64,000 nucleotides of DNA from Metallosphaera hakonensis JCM 8857 = DSM 7519 (GTDB lineage Archaea > Thermoproteota > Thermoprotei_A > Sulfolobales > Sulfolobaceae), in contig NZ_CP029287.2 in assembly GCF_003201675.2 (NCBI RefSeq), positions 1,674,001-1,738,000 of the forward strand, given 5' to 3'. This document shows positions 18,879-28,108 of this stretch, one piece after another; positions within the stretch are counted from its first letter, which is position 1; the number at the start of each line of letters is the position of its first letter. The notes under the pieces are model-generated. The model saw only the letters and a list, made by a program, of their open reading frames with translations. It was not told the DNA's origin and did not search any database. Position numbers and translations under genes: made by a program.

Positions 18879-20242
18879 TTCTTTTTCCTCGGGACTATAA
18901 CTTGCTTAGGTGCATTCTGAAACCTCTCTAGGTAGGGTCTAAGAGCTTTGGGTATGACAACAGACCCGTCCTCTTGCTGATTATTCTCTAGAATTGCTGT
19001 TATCGCTCTCGTGGTCGCTATGGCAGTACTGTTAAGGGTGTGAACAAACCCCTTTCTATTTTTCTTCCTGTCAACAAACCTTATCTTCATCCTGAATGCC
19101 TGCCAGTCCGTACAGTTACTGCAACTTACCATTTCCCTGAACTTAGCTTGGGCGGGCATCCAGACCTCAAGGTCATATTTCTTTGCAGCACAGGCCCCCA
19201 AGTCCCCGGAAGCTATGTTTACAACCCTGTAGGGTAGTTCTAAACCTCGAAATATTTCTTCAGCGTTTCCTAGGAGTTCCTCGTGGAATTTCCAGCTGTC
19301 CTCTGGTAAAGAGAAGATGAACTGTTCGACCTTATTGAACTGGTGAACCCTAAATATGCCCTTGAGGTCCTTATTTGCCGCTCCGGCCTCCTTTCTGAAG
19401 GCCGGGCTTAAGCCAACGTACTTTAATGGTAGCCGATCCGCCTCAATTTCCTCCTTAAAATAGAGCGCGGCCAAGGGATGTTCGGCAGTTGCTATTAGGT
19501 ACAGATCCTCGTTTTCTATTTTGTATATGGCGTCCTTAAACGTATCCATATCTATTACTGATTGGATCACCTCTCCCCTAAGCATGTAGGGTGGAACCAC
19601 GAGTGAGAAACCCTTAGCCGTTACGGTGTCAATGGCATACATGATCAGAGCCTGTTCTAGCCAAACTATATCCTCAAACAGGTAGTAGAAGCGAGATCCA
19701 GCTACCTCTCCTGCCTTCACTGTGTTCCCTAGTTTCAAAACGTTCTCAAGCTCCTCGGCGTGCCCAACTGGTTTAAACTTGATAATCTCATAATCGGGTT
19801 TCAGACCATTAACTTGGGAAAGGAAGGAGTCGAGGTCTTTTTCGTATACTCTAAACTTCCCCCACACCTTAATGGGTACATTGAACGAGTCGTCTGGACC
19901 CACAGGGACGGTTTCGTGAACTAAATTAGGTAATGTCTTAAGTAGATTGTCCCTTTCATCCTCTATACTCCTGAGCTCCTTCTCTTTGACTTCAATTAGG
20001 GCTAGTAGGCTTCTAGTCTCCTCAATTTTCTTTTTCCTCTCCTCAGGAGGCAATCTCGGTATCTGCGAACTGAGGAGATTGTGTTCATGTCTAAGTCTCT
20101 CAACCTCTTGAAGTATGGATCTCCATTTCCTATCGAGCTCAGTAGCCTTCTCTGCCAGGCTCGGATCAACCCCTCTCTTCTTAAGGCTTTCCATTAGCAC
20201 GTCAGGATTACTCCTTATTAACTCTAGCAAACTCCATGACAT
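18875..20242 (-). CDS. serS: Seryl-tRNA synthetase
   Basis: Class II synthetase of 455 residues. An N-terminal long coiled-coil arm (about 25-100, with the ELDRKWR start) holds tRNA-Ser. The catalytic core has motif 2 [21 protein letters not shown] and the motif 3 [15 protein letters not shown] six codons upstream (20260) is possible, but ATG 20242 gives the usual MSWSLLELI start of archaeal SerRS and is preferred. Confidence 0.95.
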   Translation of the reverse strand: MSWSLLELIRSNPDVLMESLKKRGVDPSLAEKATELDRKWRSILQEVERLRHEHNLLSSQIPRLPPEERKKKIEETRSLLALIEVKEKELRSIEDERDNLLKTLPNLVHETVPVGPDDSFNVPIKVWGKFRVYEKDLDSFLSQVNGLKPDYEIIKFKPVGHAEELENVLKLGNTVKAGEVAGSRFYYLFEDIVWLEQALIMYAIDTVTAKGFSLVVPPYMLRGEVIQSVIDMDTFKDAIYKIENEDLYLIATAEHPLAALYFKEEIEADRLPLKYVGLSPAFRKEAGAANKDLKGIFRVHQFNKVEQFIFSLPEDSWKFHEELLGNAEEIFRGLELPYRVVNIASGDLGACAAKKYDLEVWMPAQAKFREMVSCSNCTDWQAFRMKIRFVDRKKNRKGFVHTLNSTAIATTRAITAILENNQQEDGSVVIPKALRPYLERFQNAPKQVIVPRKKN

Positions 20243-20349
20243 ATGGGAATAATTAGGCAAAGGGTTATATCTTCTATGTCACTCAGTCTCGTTCGCATCC
20301 CTATTTTACAGGGCATTCGATGTTCGCAAATTAAATACATGGAGAAAAA

Positions 20350-20766
20350 TTATTGGGTTCTTTGTTCCTCAGAGACTGTCTTACCTTGGTCCTCTGGGAG
20401 ACCGTAGGTTTGAATCCACATTTCCACTATATCGTATCCGTAAAGTTTCTTGAACTTCTCCCTACCCTCAGCGCTCATCTTTAGGGGACTCCACTGCGTC
20501 TCCATGTCAATGTCCACATCAACGTTTCTAGCGGGCACAGTCTCCTTCACGACCTCTTGAACAGTATAAACCAGGTCATCAACAACCGGACAACCAGGCG
20601 CAGTTAATCCAAGTTTAATGTAGACGTCCCCCTCATCTGAAATCTTCAGATCGTAAATCAGACCCAGATTCACTATATCAACAGGAATCTCGGGGTCGTA
20701 TACTTCCTTAAGGCCCTCCATTAACTTTCTTGTCCATTCTTCCTTATTAACAGTCTGAGAATCCAT
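20350..20766 (-). CDS. MIP18/DUF59 family Fe-S assembly protein
   Basis: A 138-residue protein with the DUF59 core KEVYDPEIPVDIVNLGLIYD (residues 20-39) and TAPGCPVVDD near 72, containing the conserved Cys. Family members (SufT, PaaD, CIA2) help deliver Fe-S clusters. A TATA-like region at 20791-20803 (minus) would place the transcript start next to the ATG. Confidence 0.85.
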   Translation of the reverse strand: MDSQTVNKEEWTRKLMEGLKEVYDPEIPVDIVNLGLIYDLKISDEGDVYIKLGLTAPGCPVVDDLVYTVQEVVKETVPARNVDVDIDMETQWSPLKMSAEGREKFKKLYGYDIVEMWIQTYGLPEDQGKTVSEEQRTQ

Positions 20767-21154
20767 TTCAATCGGGTTATATAGTCGGCGTAGGTTTTAT
20801 TCTTTATTTAATAAAAAGGTCGTATTTCCATTTCAAAAGCCCATACTGAGCAAACTTTACAGCAAAAGGGTGAAAGTAATAAACTACATGGTCCAAGGAC
20901 CATTCATGTTAGTGTCTCTGACAAGTTCTTAGCTGAGGACCAGAGATGTTTAGAATAAGTATATTCTGGAAATCCTAGAGCCCCATATGGGTAAAAAAGA
21001 ACATGTGATAATCAGCTGACATGGCGCACAAATCTAGACATTTAAATATTAATCATATTTTTAAATTTTGTTTATTGAAAGAGGTGGAACGAATTTATTT
21101 GAACAACCCATGTTGATAGATAGAGTCCCGAATAGATGAGCGGAGCCCTCACCT
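20767..21154. other. Non-coding gap with a multi-hairpin segment
   Basis: No reading frame looks real. Between 20888 and 21005 there are several perfect inverted repeats: ATGGTCC/GGACCAT (20888-20903), TCTCTG/CAGAGA (20915-20920 with 20941-20946), AGAATA/TATTCT (20952-20967), CCCATATGGG (20982-20991), and an enclosing CATGTT/AACATG (20905-20910 with 21000-21005). Short helices arise by chance in AT-rich DNA, but the nesting is suggestive of a structured RNA or a mobile-element remnant. Confidence 0.35.
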
Positions 21155-21541
21155 TTAGGATAGGGAGGAAGTCAGATTGAGGCTCGACGAATCCCTGTAA
21201 AAACAGGTTCTATTACCGGTATGACATACCGGACCTTGTGACTTCACTAAAACCAAAATAGCATCGCCATCGCAATCAATCTTGAAGTCTTGGAGAAGTT
21301 GAAGGTTGCCGCTTGTTTCCCCCTTTAGCCATAAGCTCTTCCTAGATAAGGACCAAAAGTGTACTAGACCCGTTGTAAGCGTATTCATTACTGCTTCCTT
21401 ATTCATATTACCTACCATTAGAACTTCCTTTGTTTCAGAGTCCTGAAGAACAGCTATGATTGTCCCCATCTCGTGCCTAAAATTCAGGCTAGATAGAATA
21501 GACTCTGCCTCCTCTTTACTTAGTTTCAAGACCTCAGCCAC
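21155..21541 (-). CDS. hisI: Phosphoribosyl-AMP cyclohydrolase
   Basis: Third step of histidine synthesis, opening the adenine ring of PR-AMP. The metal-binding DCDGDAIL and GPVCHTGNRTCF motifs are clear. 128 residues; a separate gene from hisE. Last gene of the his operon, overlapping hisH by 16 bases. Confidence 0.95.
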   Translation of the reverse strand: MAEVLKLSKEEAESILSSLNFRHEMGTIIAVLQDSETKEVLMVGNMNKEAVMNTLTTGLVHFWSLSRKSLWLKGETSGNLQLLQDFKIDCDGDAILVLVKSQGPVCHTGNRTCFYRDSSSLNLTSSLS

Positions 21542-22113
21542 CTCACTAGATTCTGGAAAAATACCTTGCCAGTTTCTCCGCTCTTCTCTGGGTGGAACTG
21601 GGTTCCCACGGCATCATTACTGCAGATGAGAGCGGGAAACTCAACCCCATAATTGCTGGTCATAGCTGGAGGGAATCTTGTATAGGCCATATAGCTATGT
21701 ACAAAATAGGCGTAACGTCCTTCTAATCCTTCAGTAAGCATGCAAGAACTTCTCTGCCTAAGGATATCCCATCCAATATGAGGTAGTTTTGGGGCTCCTC
21801 TGATTTGATCTACTACTCCAGGGAACCACCCCAGTCCTCGCGTTTTCCCGCCCTCATTCCCTTCCTCAAACATTATCTGCATTCCTAGGCAAACGCCCAG
21901 GAACTTAACTCCACTATTTCTTAAATCCTCCAACGTATCCTTCCATTTTAACATGAATTCGCCCACGGCCGAAAAGGCCCCTACACCTGGGAGAACAATC
22001 AAATCTGCATCCCTAGGCTCATTGGAGATCTCGGCGGAAAATCCCGCCCTTCTAAGCCCTGAAGTAATACTAAACAGATTCCCCACTCCGTAATTTAGGA
22101 CTAGGGCTCTCAT
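21526..22113 (-). CDS. hisH: Imidazole glycerol phosphate synthase, glutaminase subunit
   Basis: Class I amidotransferase giving ammonia to HisF. Nucleophile motif GVCLGMQ near residue 80 and the FHPEKSG His/Glu near 177. 195 residues. Start overlaps hisE by 4 bases. Confidence 0.95.
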   Translation of the reverse strand: MRALVLNYGVGNLFSITSGLRRAGFSAEISNEPRDADLIVLPGVGAFSAVGEFMLKWKDTLEDLRNSGVKFLGVCLGMQIMFEEGNEGGKTRGLGWFPGVVDQIRGAPKLPHIGWDILRQRSSCMLTEGLEGRYAYFVHSYMAYTRFPPAMTSNYGVEFPALICSNDAVGTQFHPEKSGETGKVFFQNLVRWLRS

Positions 22114-22400
22114 TTCATCCTCCTCCTAAGTTCTTGGTAAATGTCATCGAGGGTTATGCCCTCGAGAGCTAGGAGAACCAATAGATGATATACTAAGTCT
22201 GCGGTTTCGCTTATGACTCTCTCCTTCCCCTCAGAAGTGGAAGCTATGATCACCTCTATGGCTTCCTCCCCAACTTTTCTCGCCACGTAGGGTTTACCCT
22301 TATCTGCCAGGGAGACCGTATAACTTTCCTTTGGCCTTTCCCTAAGCCTAGACCTTATTATGTCAAAGAGGTCTTCAATGGTATTATTCATACCTAACAC
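22110..22400 (-). CDS. hisE: Phosphoribosyl-ATP pyrophosphatase
   Basis: A 96-residue MazG-like enzyme, second step of histidine synthesis. The RKVGEEAIEVIIAS helix with the acidic metal ligands and the later ETADLVYHLLVLL helix are typical. It overlaps hisD by 17 bases. Confidence 0.94.
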   Translation of the reverse strand: MLGMNNTIEDLFDIIRSRLRERPKESYTVSLADKGKPYVARKVGEEAIEVIIASTSEGKERVISETADLVYHLLVLLALEGITLDDIYQELRRRMK

Positions 22401-23571
22401 CTATGCTTCTACCGTGAATTGAAAATCCCTCATATTCAGCTAATGTCCTAGCTGACTCTGCTAACTCCTTATCCGCATCCACGGCATTAACATACGAGAT
22501 AGCCTTGAGGAAATCATAAACGGTGACCCCACCCCTAAATCTTGCCCACCCGTTGGTAGGAAGGATGTGATCTGGACCTGCGGAGTAATCTATTAGTGCA
22601 GGTGGAGTTTTGCCTAGGGTTACCGCACCAGCATTTCTAACCTTGGGGAGAAGTTCCCTAGCCCTTGATGTGTATAGGGATAAATGCTCTGGGGCTATTC
22701 CATTGGCCATCTCAACTGCCTCGTCTAATGTATTAGCCTTCACGAGGTAGAACTCATTATCTCCCTGCAATAACCCTGAGACCTTCTCTAGAACCTCGTC
22801 TGAGTTAGATATCAGTACTAGAAGAGAGGAATTGCCGTGTTCTCCTTGGGCCATTAAGTCCAGTGCGACACTTTTAGGATCCGCGGTTTCATCTGCTATT
22901 ACCACGAGTTCGGTGGGTCCTTCAATCCCGTCAATGCCCACATCCCCGCTAACAATGAACTTAGCTGCCTGAACGTAAACGTTTCCTGGTCCAACTATCT
23001 TGTCAACTCTCTGGACCGTTTCGGTACCGTAAGCTAGGGCAGCAATGGCTTGCGCCCCCCCTACGGGATAAATCCTCTTAACCTTTAACTTCTTCGAGAT
23101 GTAAGCTGTCGCTGGATCCAGATCTCCTTTGACCGGAGTGGCCACGTAAATCTCTCCGACCCCGGCTATTACAGCTGGGATACCGGCCATCATTAAGGTA
23201 GAAGGATAACTTCTCTTTCCCCCCGGAACGTAAATCCCAACCCTGTCTAGAGGTCTCCACAGAATCCCATACTCAACGTTTCTGTTCCCTCCGCCAAGGC
23301 TAGGCGGTTTGATTAGCTCATGAAAGGAGGTTAACTGTTCCCAAATCAAGTCTATTGAAGATCTCACTTCTCTGGGAAGTAGGCCGGATCTAGCTTCAAT
23401 TACCTCCTCGTCCAAAATAAGGGACTCAAGCTTAACCTTGTCCAGTTCGTACGTAAGCTCCATTAAGGCTAAGTCACCTTCCCTTTTCACCCTCCCCACT
23501 ATTTCGTTTACCTTATTCAATACCTCCGAAAACGACTGAACTCTCCTTGTTGGTAGTCCTCTTTTAATCAT
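22384..23571 (-). CDS. hisD: Histidinol dehydrogenase
   Basis: Zinc/NAD enzyme for the last two oxidations to histidine, 395 residues. Present are YVPGGKRSYPSTLMM near 116, the IVGPGNVYVQAAK motif near 190, GPTELVVIADE, and the metal/catalytic segment APEHLSLYT near 295. Start overlaps the hisF stop by 4 bases. Confidence 0.95.
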   Translation of the reverse strand: MIKRGLPTRRVQSFSEVLNKVNEIVGRVKREGDLALMELTYELDKVKLESLILDEEVIEARSGLLPREVRSSIDLIWEQLTSFHELIKPPSLGGGNRNVEYGILWRPLDRVGIYVPGGKRSYPSTLMMAGIPAVIAGVGEIYVATPVKGDLDPATAYISKKLKVKRIYPVGGAQAIAALAYGTETVQRVDKIVGPGNVYVQAAKFIVSGDVGIDGIEGPTELVVIADETADPKSVALDLMAQGEHGNSSLLVLISNSDEVLEKVSGLLQGDNEFYLVKANTLDEAVEMANGIAPEHLSLYTSRARELLPKVRNAGAVTLGKTPPALIDYSAGPDHILPTNGWARFRGGVTVYDFLKAISYVNAVDADKELAESARTLAEYEGFSIHGRSIGVRYE

Positions 23572-24323
23572 GGCCTCACCTCTATCCCTGCCTCTTTTAA
23601 ATAATTCTTTAGTTCGCGAATCCTCACTACTTGGTCATGGAAGATTCCAGCTGCCAATGCGGCGTCAGCTCCAGCTGCGTTAAACACTGAAACGAAATGC
23701 TCTGGTTTCCCAGCTCCACCGCTCGCTATCACTGGTATCCTTGTGTGCTTAACTACAGCCCTGGTGAGCTCTAGGTCGTATCCATCTCTAGTCCCATCCC
23801 TATCTATACTTGTGAGTAGTATTTCTCCGGCACCCAATTGTTCAACCTTCTTTGCCCATTCTATTGCATCTAGCCCAGTGTCCATTGTTCCAGATCTCAC
23901 GAACACCCTCCATCCAGATCCAGTTCTCTTGGCATCTATTGCCACAACTACGGCTTGAGCCCCGAACTCCTTTGAGGCCATTGCAACAACGCTCGGATTA
24001 TCTACCGCTACCGTATTTAGGCTAACCTTCTCCGCTCCGTTGGAAAGCAGATTGGATACATCATTCACGCTTCTTACCCCTCCCCCAACTGTAAGAGGTA
24101 TTGAGAGAACGCTTGCAGTTTCCTTCACCTTTTCAAGAAGAGTCTTCCTTCCCTCTATGGTGGCTGAAATGTCCAGGAATACTATCTCATCTGCCCCTTC
24201 GTCCTCGTATCTAGATGCCAACTCAGCCGGATCACCCTTAAGTTTAAGATCCAGAAACCTTACTCCCTTCACTACTTTACCGTCCTTCACGTCTAGACAC
24301 GCAATTATCCTTTTAGCAGTCAT
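23568..24323 (-). CDS. hisF: Imidazole glycerol phosphate synthase, cyclase subunit
   Basis: TIM-barrel synthase partner of HisH. The catalytic Asp is in [16 protein letters not shown] at the N-terminus, the second in [11 protein letters not shown]. The frame is open for 15 codons further upstream (to 24368), but ATG 24323 gives the standard start and an ATGA overlap with hisB, so it is chosen; length about 251 residues. Confidence 0.94.
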   Translation of the reverse strand: MTAKRIIACLDVKDGKVVKGVRFLDLKLKGDPAELASRYEDEGADEIVFLDISATIEGRKTLLEKVKETASVLSIPLTVGGGVRSVNDVSNLLSNGAEKVSLNTVAVDNPSVVAMASKEFGAQAVVVAIDAKRTGSGWRVFVRSGTMDTGLDAIEWAKKVEQLGAGEILLTSIDRDGTRDGYDLELTRAVVKHTRIPVIASGGAGKPEHFVSVFNAAGADAALAAGIFHDQVVRIRELKNYLKEAGIEVRP

Positions 24324-24901
24324 AGTGACCCCTTGGTGCTTCTTAGAATATTTCCTTGGAGGGAACACGCGTCCCTCAGCGTTAGCCCTACTCCCTTAAA
24401 TGAAGCTTCTATGACGTGATGTTCGTTCACTCCATCCAACTTTCTTACGTGCAGGGTTAATCCGGCATTTGTGGCAAAGGACCAAAAGAAGTGTGGAACG
24501 TTCTCCGTCGAGAGTTCCCCCACTTTCTCCCTCACTAAACCTAGATTAACGGACGAAAATCCCCGTCCAGATATGTCCACTGCCACTAAGACTAGGGCCT
24601 CGTCCATGGGAACTGTCAAGCTAGAGAATCTCCTTATTCCCTTCCTATCCCCAAGCGCGTCCCTTAGAGCCTGTCCCAAGGTTATTCCAACGTCCTCTAC
24701 CACATGATGATCGTCGAAACTCTGTTTATCCTCCGCCGCCACAACAGCGTCAACCTCCATGTAGAAAAGCATGGAGTGAAGCATGTGATTAAAGAAGGGT
24801 ATAGGGGTCCTAACTTCAACGTTTCCCTTTCCGTCGAGCTCAAGCTTTACCAACACCTTAGTTTCCTTGGTTTCCCTAATCTTTTCAGTGAATCTAGACA
24901 T
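24320..24901 (-). CDS. hisB: Imidazoleglycerol-phosphate dehydratase
   Basis: Removes water from IGP; Mn enzyme with repeated HHVVEDVGITLGQAL (near 67-82) and EHHVIEASFKG near 165. Single-domain form without a phosphatase, as usual in archaea. A GTG at 24910 would add three residues; ATG 24901 is preferred and overlaps hisA by 8 bases. Confidence 0.95.
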   Translation of the reverse strand: MSRFTEKIRETKETKVLVKLELDGKGNVEVRTPIPFFNHMLHSMLFYMEVDAVVAAEDKQSFDDHHVVEDVGITLGQALRDALGDRKGIRRFSSLTVPMDEALVLVAVDISGRGFSSVNLGLVREKVGELSTENVPHFFWSFATNAGLTLHVRKLDGVNEHHVIEASFKGVGLTLRDACSLQGNILRSTKGSL

Positions 24902-25583
24902 GGGACACACCTCTCAGAACCCCAGTATATAGGGACATTCCTATCACGGCGAAATCGAAACCCATGGAATTGAGCTCAATTAAGTCCTGAACTGATCCAA
25001 TTCCACCGGCATATCCTCTTTCCCCCCTCACTTCCTTTACGTAATCTCTCACCCCTGGATCGATCCCCCTTCTTGTACCCTCGTTGCAAACGTAAGTGAA
25101 AATGACGCCTCTGACTTGAAAATTATTAACTAATTTCACCGCATTGTCCACGTTTAGCACGGTTTCGGACCATCCCCTTATGAGGACCTCTTTATCACAG
25201 TAGTCTATGGATATGAGAACTCTATCCTCTACATCTCGTATAACTTCCTTGAAGAGATCCGGATCCGAAAAGGGGAGAGTGGACATCACTACCTTGGTAA
25301 CCCCCATGGAGAGTAGCTTCTCAAGTCTATTCCTATTCCTCACTCCCCCACCGACGCTAACCTCATTGAAACCCAATCGAATGACTCGTTCAATGAGTGA
25401 TATATTGTCTCCCTTACCCTCTGCTGCGTCCAGATCAACAATGTGAAGTGACGTATACCCCTCCGATCTCAGCCCTCTAGCAACCACCTCTGGATTCCCT
25501 ATGACCAAACCTGTACCATCCTTTCCCCTTATCCTCTTTACGGCGTTACCACCACTAATATCTATACTTGGTACAACCTTCAT
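24894..25583 (-). CDS. hisA: ProFAR isomerase
   Basis: TIM-barrel isomerase of 229 residues, related to HisF. The N-terminal VVPSIDISGGNAVKRI carries the first catalytic Asp, and SVGGGVRN the phosphate loop. ATGA overlap with hisG. Confidence 0.93.
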   Translation of the reverse strand: MKVVPSIDISGGNAVKRIRGKDGTGLVIGNPEVVARGLRSEGYTSLHIVDLDAAEGKGDNISLIERVIRLGFNEVSVGGGVRNRNRLEKLLSMGVTKVVMSTLPFSDPDLFKEVIRDVEDRVLISIDYCDKEVLIRGWSETVLNVDNAVKLVNNFQVRGVIFTYVCNEGTRRGIDPGVRDYVKEVRGERGYAGGIGSVQDLIELNSMGFDFAVIGMSLYTGVLRGVSHV

Positions 25584-26446
25584 TTTATCACCTTCTCAAT
25601 GTTGATCACAACTATATCCCTAGCACCCGCAGTCTTAGCCTTGGCTATAACTTCAGGCAGATCGTCCTCGTCCGCCACAGTCACTACTTCCCAAGCGTCA
25701 GAGTTGCTGAGCTTTGAGACAGCTGGGGCCAACATTGCGGGAAGTGATGAGACCACCGATCTCAGATCCTTGTCATCTACATTCATGAAAACCATCTTTT
25801 TACCCCTTGCATTAAGAGCTCCCTTCATCATGGTTAAGACCAGGTTTATCCTGTCAGCCTCTTCAGATCTCATCCAGTTCCTGTTTCCTATCACCATGGC
25901 ATAGCTTTCAGCTACGACGTCTATGGGCTTGAGGCCATGGAGTTTGAGAGTCGTCCCCGTGCTGGTTACGTCGATAATGGCGTCGCAAGCTCCCAAGGAC
26001 GGCATGATCTCAGCCGCACCGCTAATTTTAACGAGCCTAGCCGTTATGCCTTTTCTCTCTAGGTAACTTCTGGCTACGTTGAAGTACTTAGTTGCTATCC
26101 TAATGTTCTTTGGCATTTCCATGGGATCCTTAATTTCCCAGGAGCTAGGTACGGCGAGCACTAACTTGGACTTCCCGAAATCAAGCTTCACCAGCTCCTC
26201 TACATCAGCACCTGACTCCATGACGTAATCAAGCCCTGTAATTCCAAGATCTACCGCTCCAGTCTCAACCACGTTCGGTATGTCCTCAGTCCTTATTGTC
26301 ACAAGTTGAACTCCTTCCCAGCTAGTTGGGACCATGAGGGCCCGATCGTCATTAGCCATGGACTTAATCCCTACGGAGTTGAGAAATTGCAAAGCTGGAC
26401 CTTGAAGCCTACCCTTGTTTGGAATTGCTATCTTCAAGAACTTCAC
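25580..26446 (-). CDS. hisG: ATP phosphoribosyltransferase, long form
   Basis: First committed step of histidine synthesis. 288 residues: two periplasmic-binding-like domains (IAIPNKGRL start, GITGLDYV near 70, DVTSTGTTL near 165), then a C-terminal regulatory domain (about 215-288) of the kind that binds histidine, so feedback inhibition is expected. GTG start at 26446, or TTG at 26437, which would match the usual [12 protein letters not shown]-terminus; both lie inside hisC. Confidence 0.95.
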   Translation of the reverse strand: MKFLKIAIPNKGRLQGPALQFLNSVGIKSMANDDRALMVPTSWEGVQLVTIRTEDIPNVVETGAVDLGITGLDYVMESGADVEELVKLDFGKSKLVLAVPSSWEIKDPMEMPKNIRIATKYFNVARSYLERKGITARLVKISGAAEIMPSLGACDAIIDVTSTGTTLKLHGLKPIDVVAESYAMVIGNRNWMRSEEADRINLVLTMMKGALNARGKKMVFMNVDDKDLRSVVSSLPAMLAPAVSKLSNSDAWEVVTVADEDDLPEVIAKAKTAGARDIVVINIEKVIK

Positions 26447-27446
26447 CTAACTTTTCGAGGAATATTTTGCACTGATCTTTTGTCCCAACAGAGACCCTAT
26501 AAAATCCTTTCATGGGATTGCGAATGGCTACCCCCTTCCTCATGAGTGGCTCTACTAGTTCAAGATCATGCTTGAATAGAAGGAAATTGGTTATGGATCT
26601 AAAAGTTCTAACGCCCATGGAAGTTAGACCTTGATATAGTTCCTCCCTATTCTGGGCAATTTCGGTCGCAATTCTATGAGAATAACCTGGGTTCTCCAAA
26701 GCAGTGATCCCAGCTATTAGCGAGGGTAAAGCCACGTCAAACGGAGTAGCCCCCTTCTCCAGGGTTTTAACTACTTCTCTATTGGCTATAAGGTAGCCCA
26801 CTCTAAAGGACGCCAACGAAAAGGCCTTGCTAAGAGTTCTCACTATTATGAGGTTCGGATACCTATCCACAAGTCTTGAGGCTGTGTACCCAGAGAACTC
26901 ATAATAGGCCTCGTCTAAGAGAACAAACCCCTTTGTGGTCTCCACCAACTCCTTGATTTTCTGTTCCTCCCCTCCGAGCATGGGGGAGCCGGTGGGATTA
27001 TTGGGGTCATCAACAGCTACCATCCTAGCATCTCTGGCCTCTTCAAGAAGCTTTTCCCAATCTTCTCTCCACCAATCTCCTTGCTCCCTAAGAGGGATCT
27101 TCACCTGTCTCAATCCCTTAAATGAAGAGTACACCGAGTACATGCTATAGCTGGGGTAGTTTACCACAATTTTATCTCCTGTCATGGTTAAGTTCAGAAA
27201 CACTGACCTAATTGCACCGTCCCCCCCTGGCGTAGGAAATATCTCCTCTGGTTCAACCTTGTTGTACTCTGCAGCAAGCTCTTTGATTCTCCTGGTTAGA
27301 TCGGGATGCTGATATCTATTACCTTGACTTAGATATTTGTTTACCGCATCCAACACGAAGTCTGGAGGTGGGAAAGGCGATTCATTCAGATGTAGCCTTA
27401 TCCCCTCCTTTATATCTGTGAAATCATACTCCTTGGTCTCCTTCAA
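26409..27446 (-). CDS. hisC: Histidinol-phosphate aminotransferase
   Basis: PLP class I aminotransferase, 345 residues. [11 protein letters not shown] near the start, [10 protein letters not shown] near 145, and [16 protein letters not shown] with the PLP-lysine. First gene of the operon. The TTG at 27446 is the best standard start, but the frame stays open upstream without ATG, GTG or TTG (residues ...GLIYPW), and homologues appear longer; an atypical start around 27485 (ATT) would coincide with the expected transcript start. Confidence 0.93.
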   Translation of the reverse strand: MKETKEYDFTDIKEGIRLHLNESPFPPPDFVLDAVNKYLSQGNRYQHPDLTRRIKELAAEYNKVEPEEIFPTPGGDGAIRSVFLNLTMTGDKIVVNYPSYSMYSVYSSFKGLRQVKIPLREQGDWWREDWEKLLEEARDARMVAVDDPNNPTGSPMLGGEEQKIKELVETTKGFVLLDEAYYEFSGYTASRLVDRYPNLIIVRTLSKAFSLASFRVGYLIANREVVKTLEKGATPFDVALPSLIAGITALENPGYSHRIATEIAQNREELYQGLTSMGVRTFRSITNFLLFKHDLELVEPLMRKGVAIRNPMKGFYRVSVGTKDQCKIFLEKLGEVLEDSNSKQG

Positions 27447-27505
27447 CCAAGGGTATATGAGACCTTTTACATCGGTTGGTGCAATAAGAATCCCTCGGGA
27501 GAATA

Positions 27506-27515
27506 GATTTTAACC
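27506..27515. promoter_or_regulatory. TATA box between hisC and the divergent wHTH gene
   Basis: GATTTTAACC is about 25 bases before ATG 27536 on the plus strand, making that gene leaderless, and the same element read on the minus strand places the his operon start near 27486. Confidence 0.4.
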
Positions 27516-27535
27516 TGATTTAAGCTTTTTCCACC

Positions 27536-28108
27536 ATGTTCCTAGAGGAACTGGCCAGTAGGAGACACCTGGTTTTATCATATTTTTACACCGTTAACCT
27601 GACTCTAGTTCTGTCCTTAGCTAGACTTCTAGAATCCAGAGGAGAGGAAGTATGTATAATCCATGACGAGAGAATCCGATGGAACCTCGCCCCCTTCACG
27701 GTGAACTTGAAATGCTCTCCCAACTCGGTGAACCTGGTCTTTGAAGCTGAGAGCGAACTTGAGGTCCCTAAGGATTTCCTATTGGTTACTTCCAACAGGA
27801 ACCTAAAACTTCACGATGCGACGACCTTGAGATTGAGCAAGGTGAAAGAAGGGATTTTCATGGCTTTGGGGGAGGGAGCGAAGTTCACGTTTCGTATTTC
27901 CGCGAACGGCGTAGAGGACTACGAGGAGAGAAAATCAGACGTGATTAAAATACTGGAGGAGCTTGGAGGAGAGGCCACGCTTCAAGATATAGTGAACATC
28001 TCGTCCAAGAGACTAAACCTGTCAAGGGAAATGGTCAGGGAGGAGTTAGGATTCTTAGCTAGAACCGGAAAGATAGTGATAAAGAAAAATGTGGTGAGGT
28101 TGGCCTAA
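27536..28108 (+). CDS. Winged-helix protein divergent from the his operon
   Basis: 190 residues. The C-terminal part (about 125-190: VIKILEELGGEATLQDIV, then LSREMVREELGFLARTGKIV) is a winged helix-turn-helix. The N-terminal 120 residues are not recognised and could bind a ligand or partner. Its stop abuts the convergent leuS stop with no gap. Divergence from hisC makes it a candidate regulator of that operon, but this is inference from position. Confidence 0.7.
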   Translation: MFLEELASRRHLVLSYFYTVNLTLVLSLARLLESRGEEVCIIHDERIRWNLAPFTVNLKCSPNSVNLVFEAESELEVPKDFLLVTSNRNLKLHDATTLRLSKVKEGIFMALGEGAKFTFRISANGVEDYEERKSDVIKILEELGGEATLQDIVNISSKRLNLSREMVREELGFLARTGKIVIKKNVVRLA

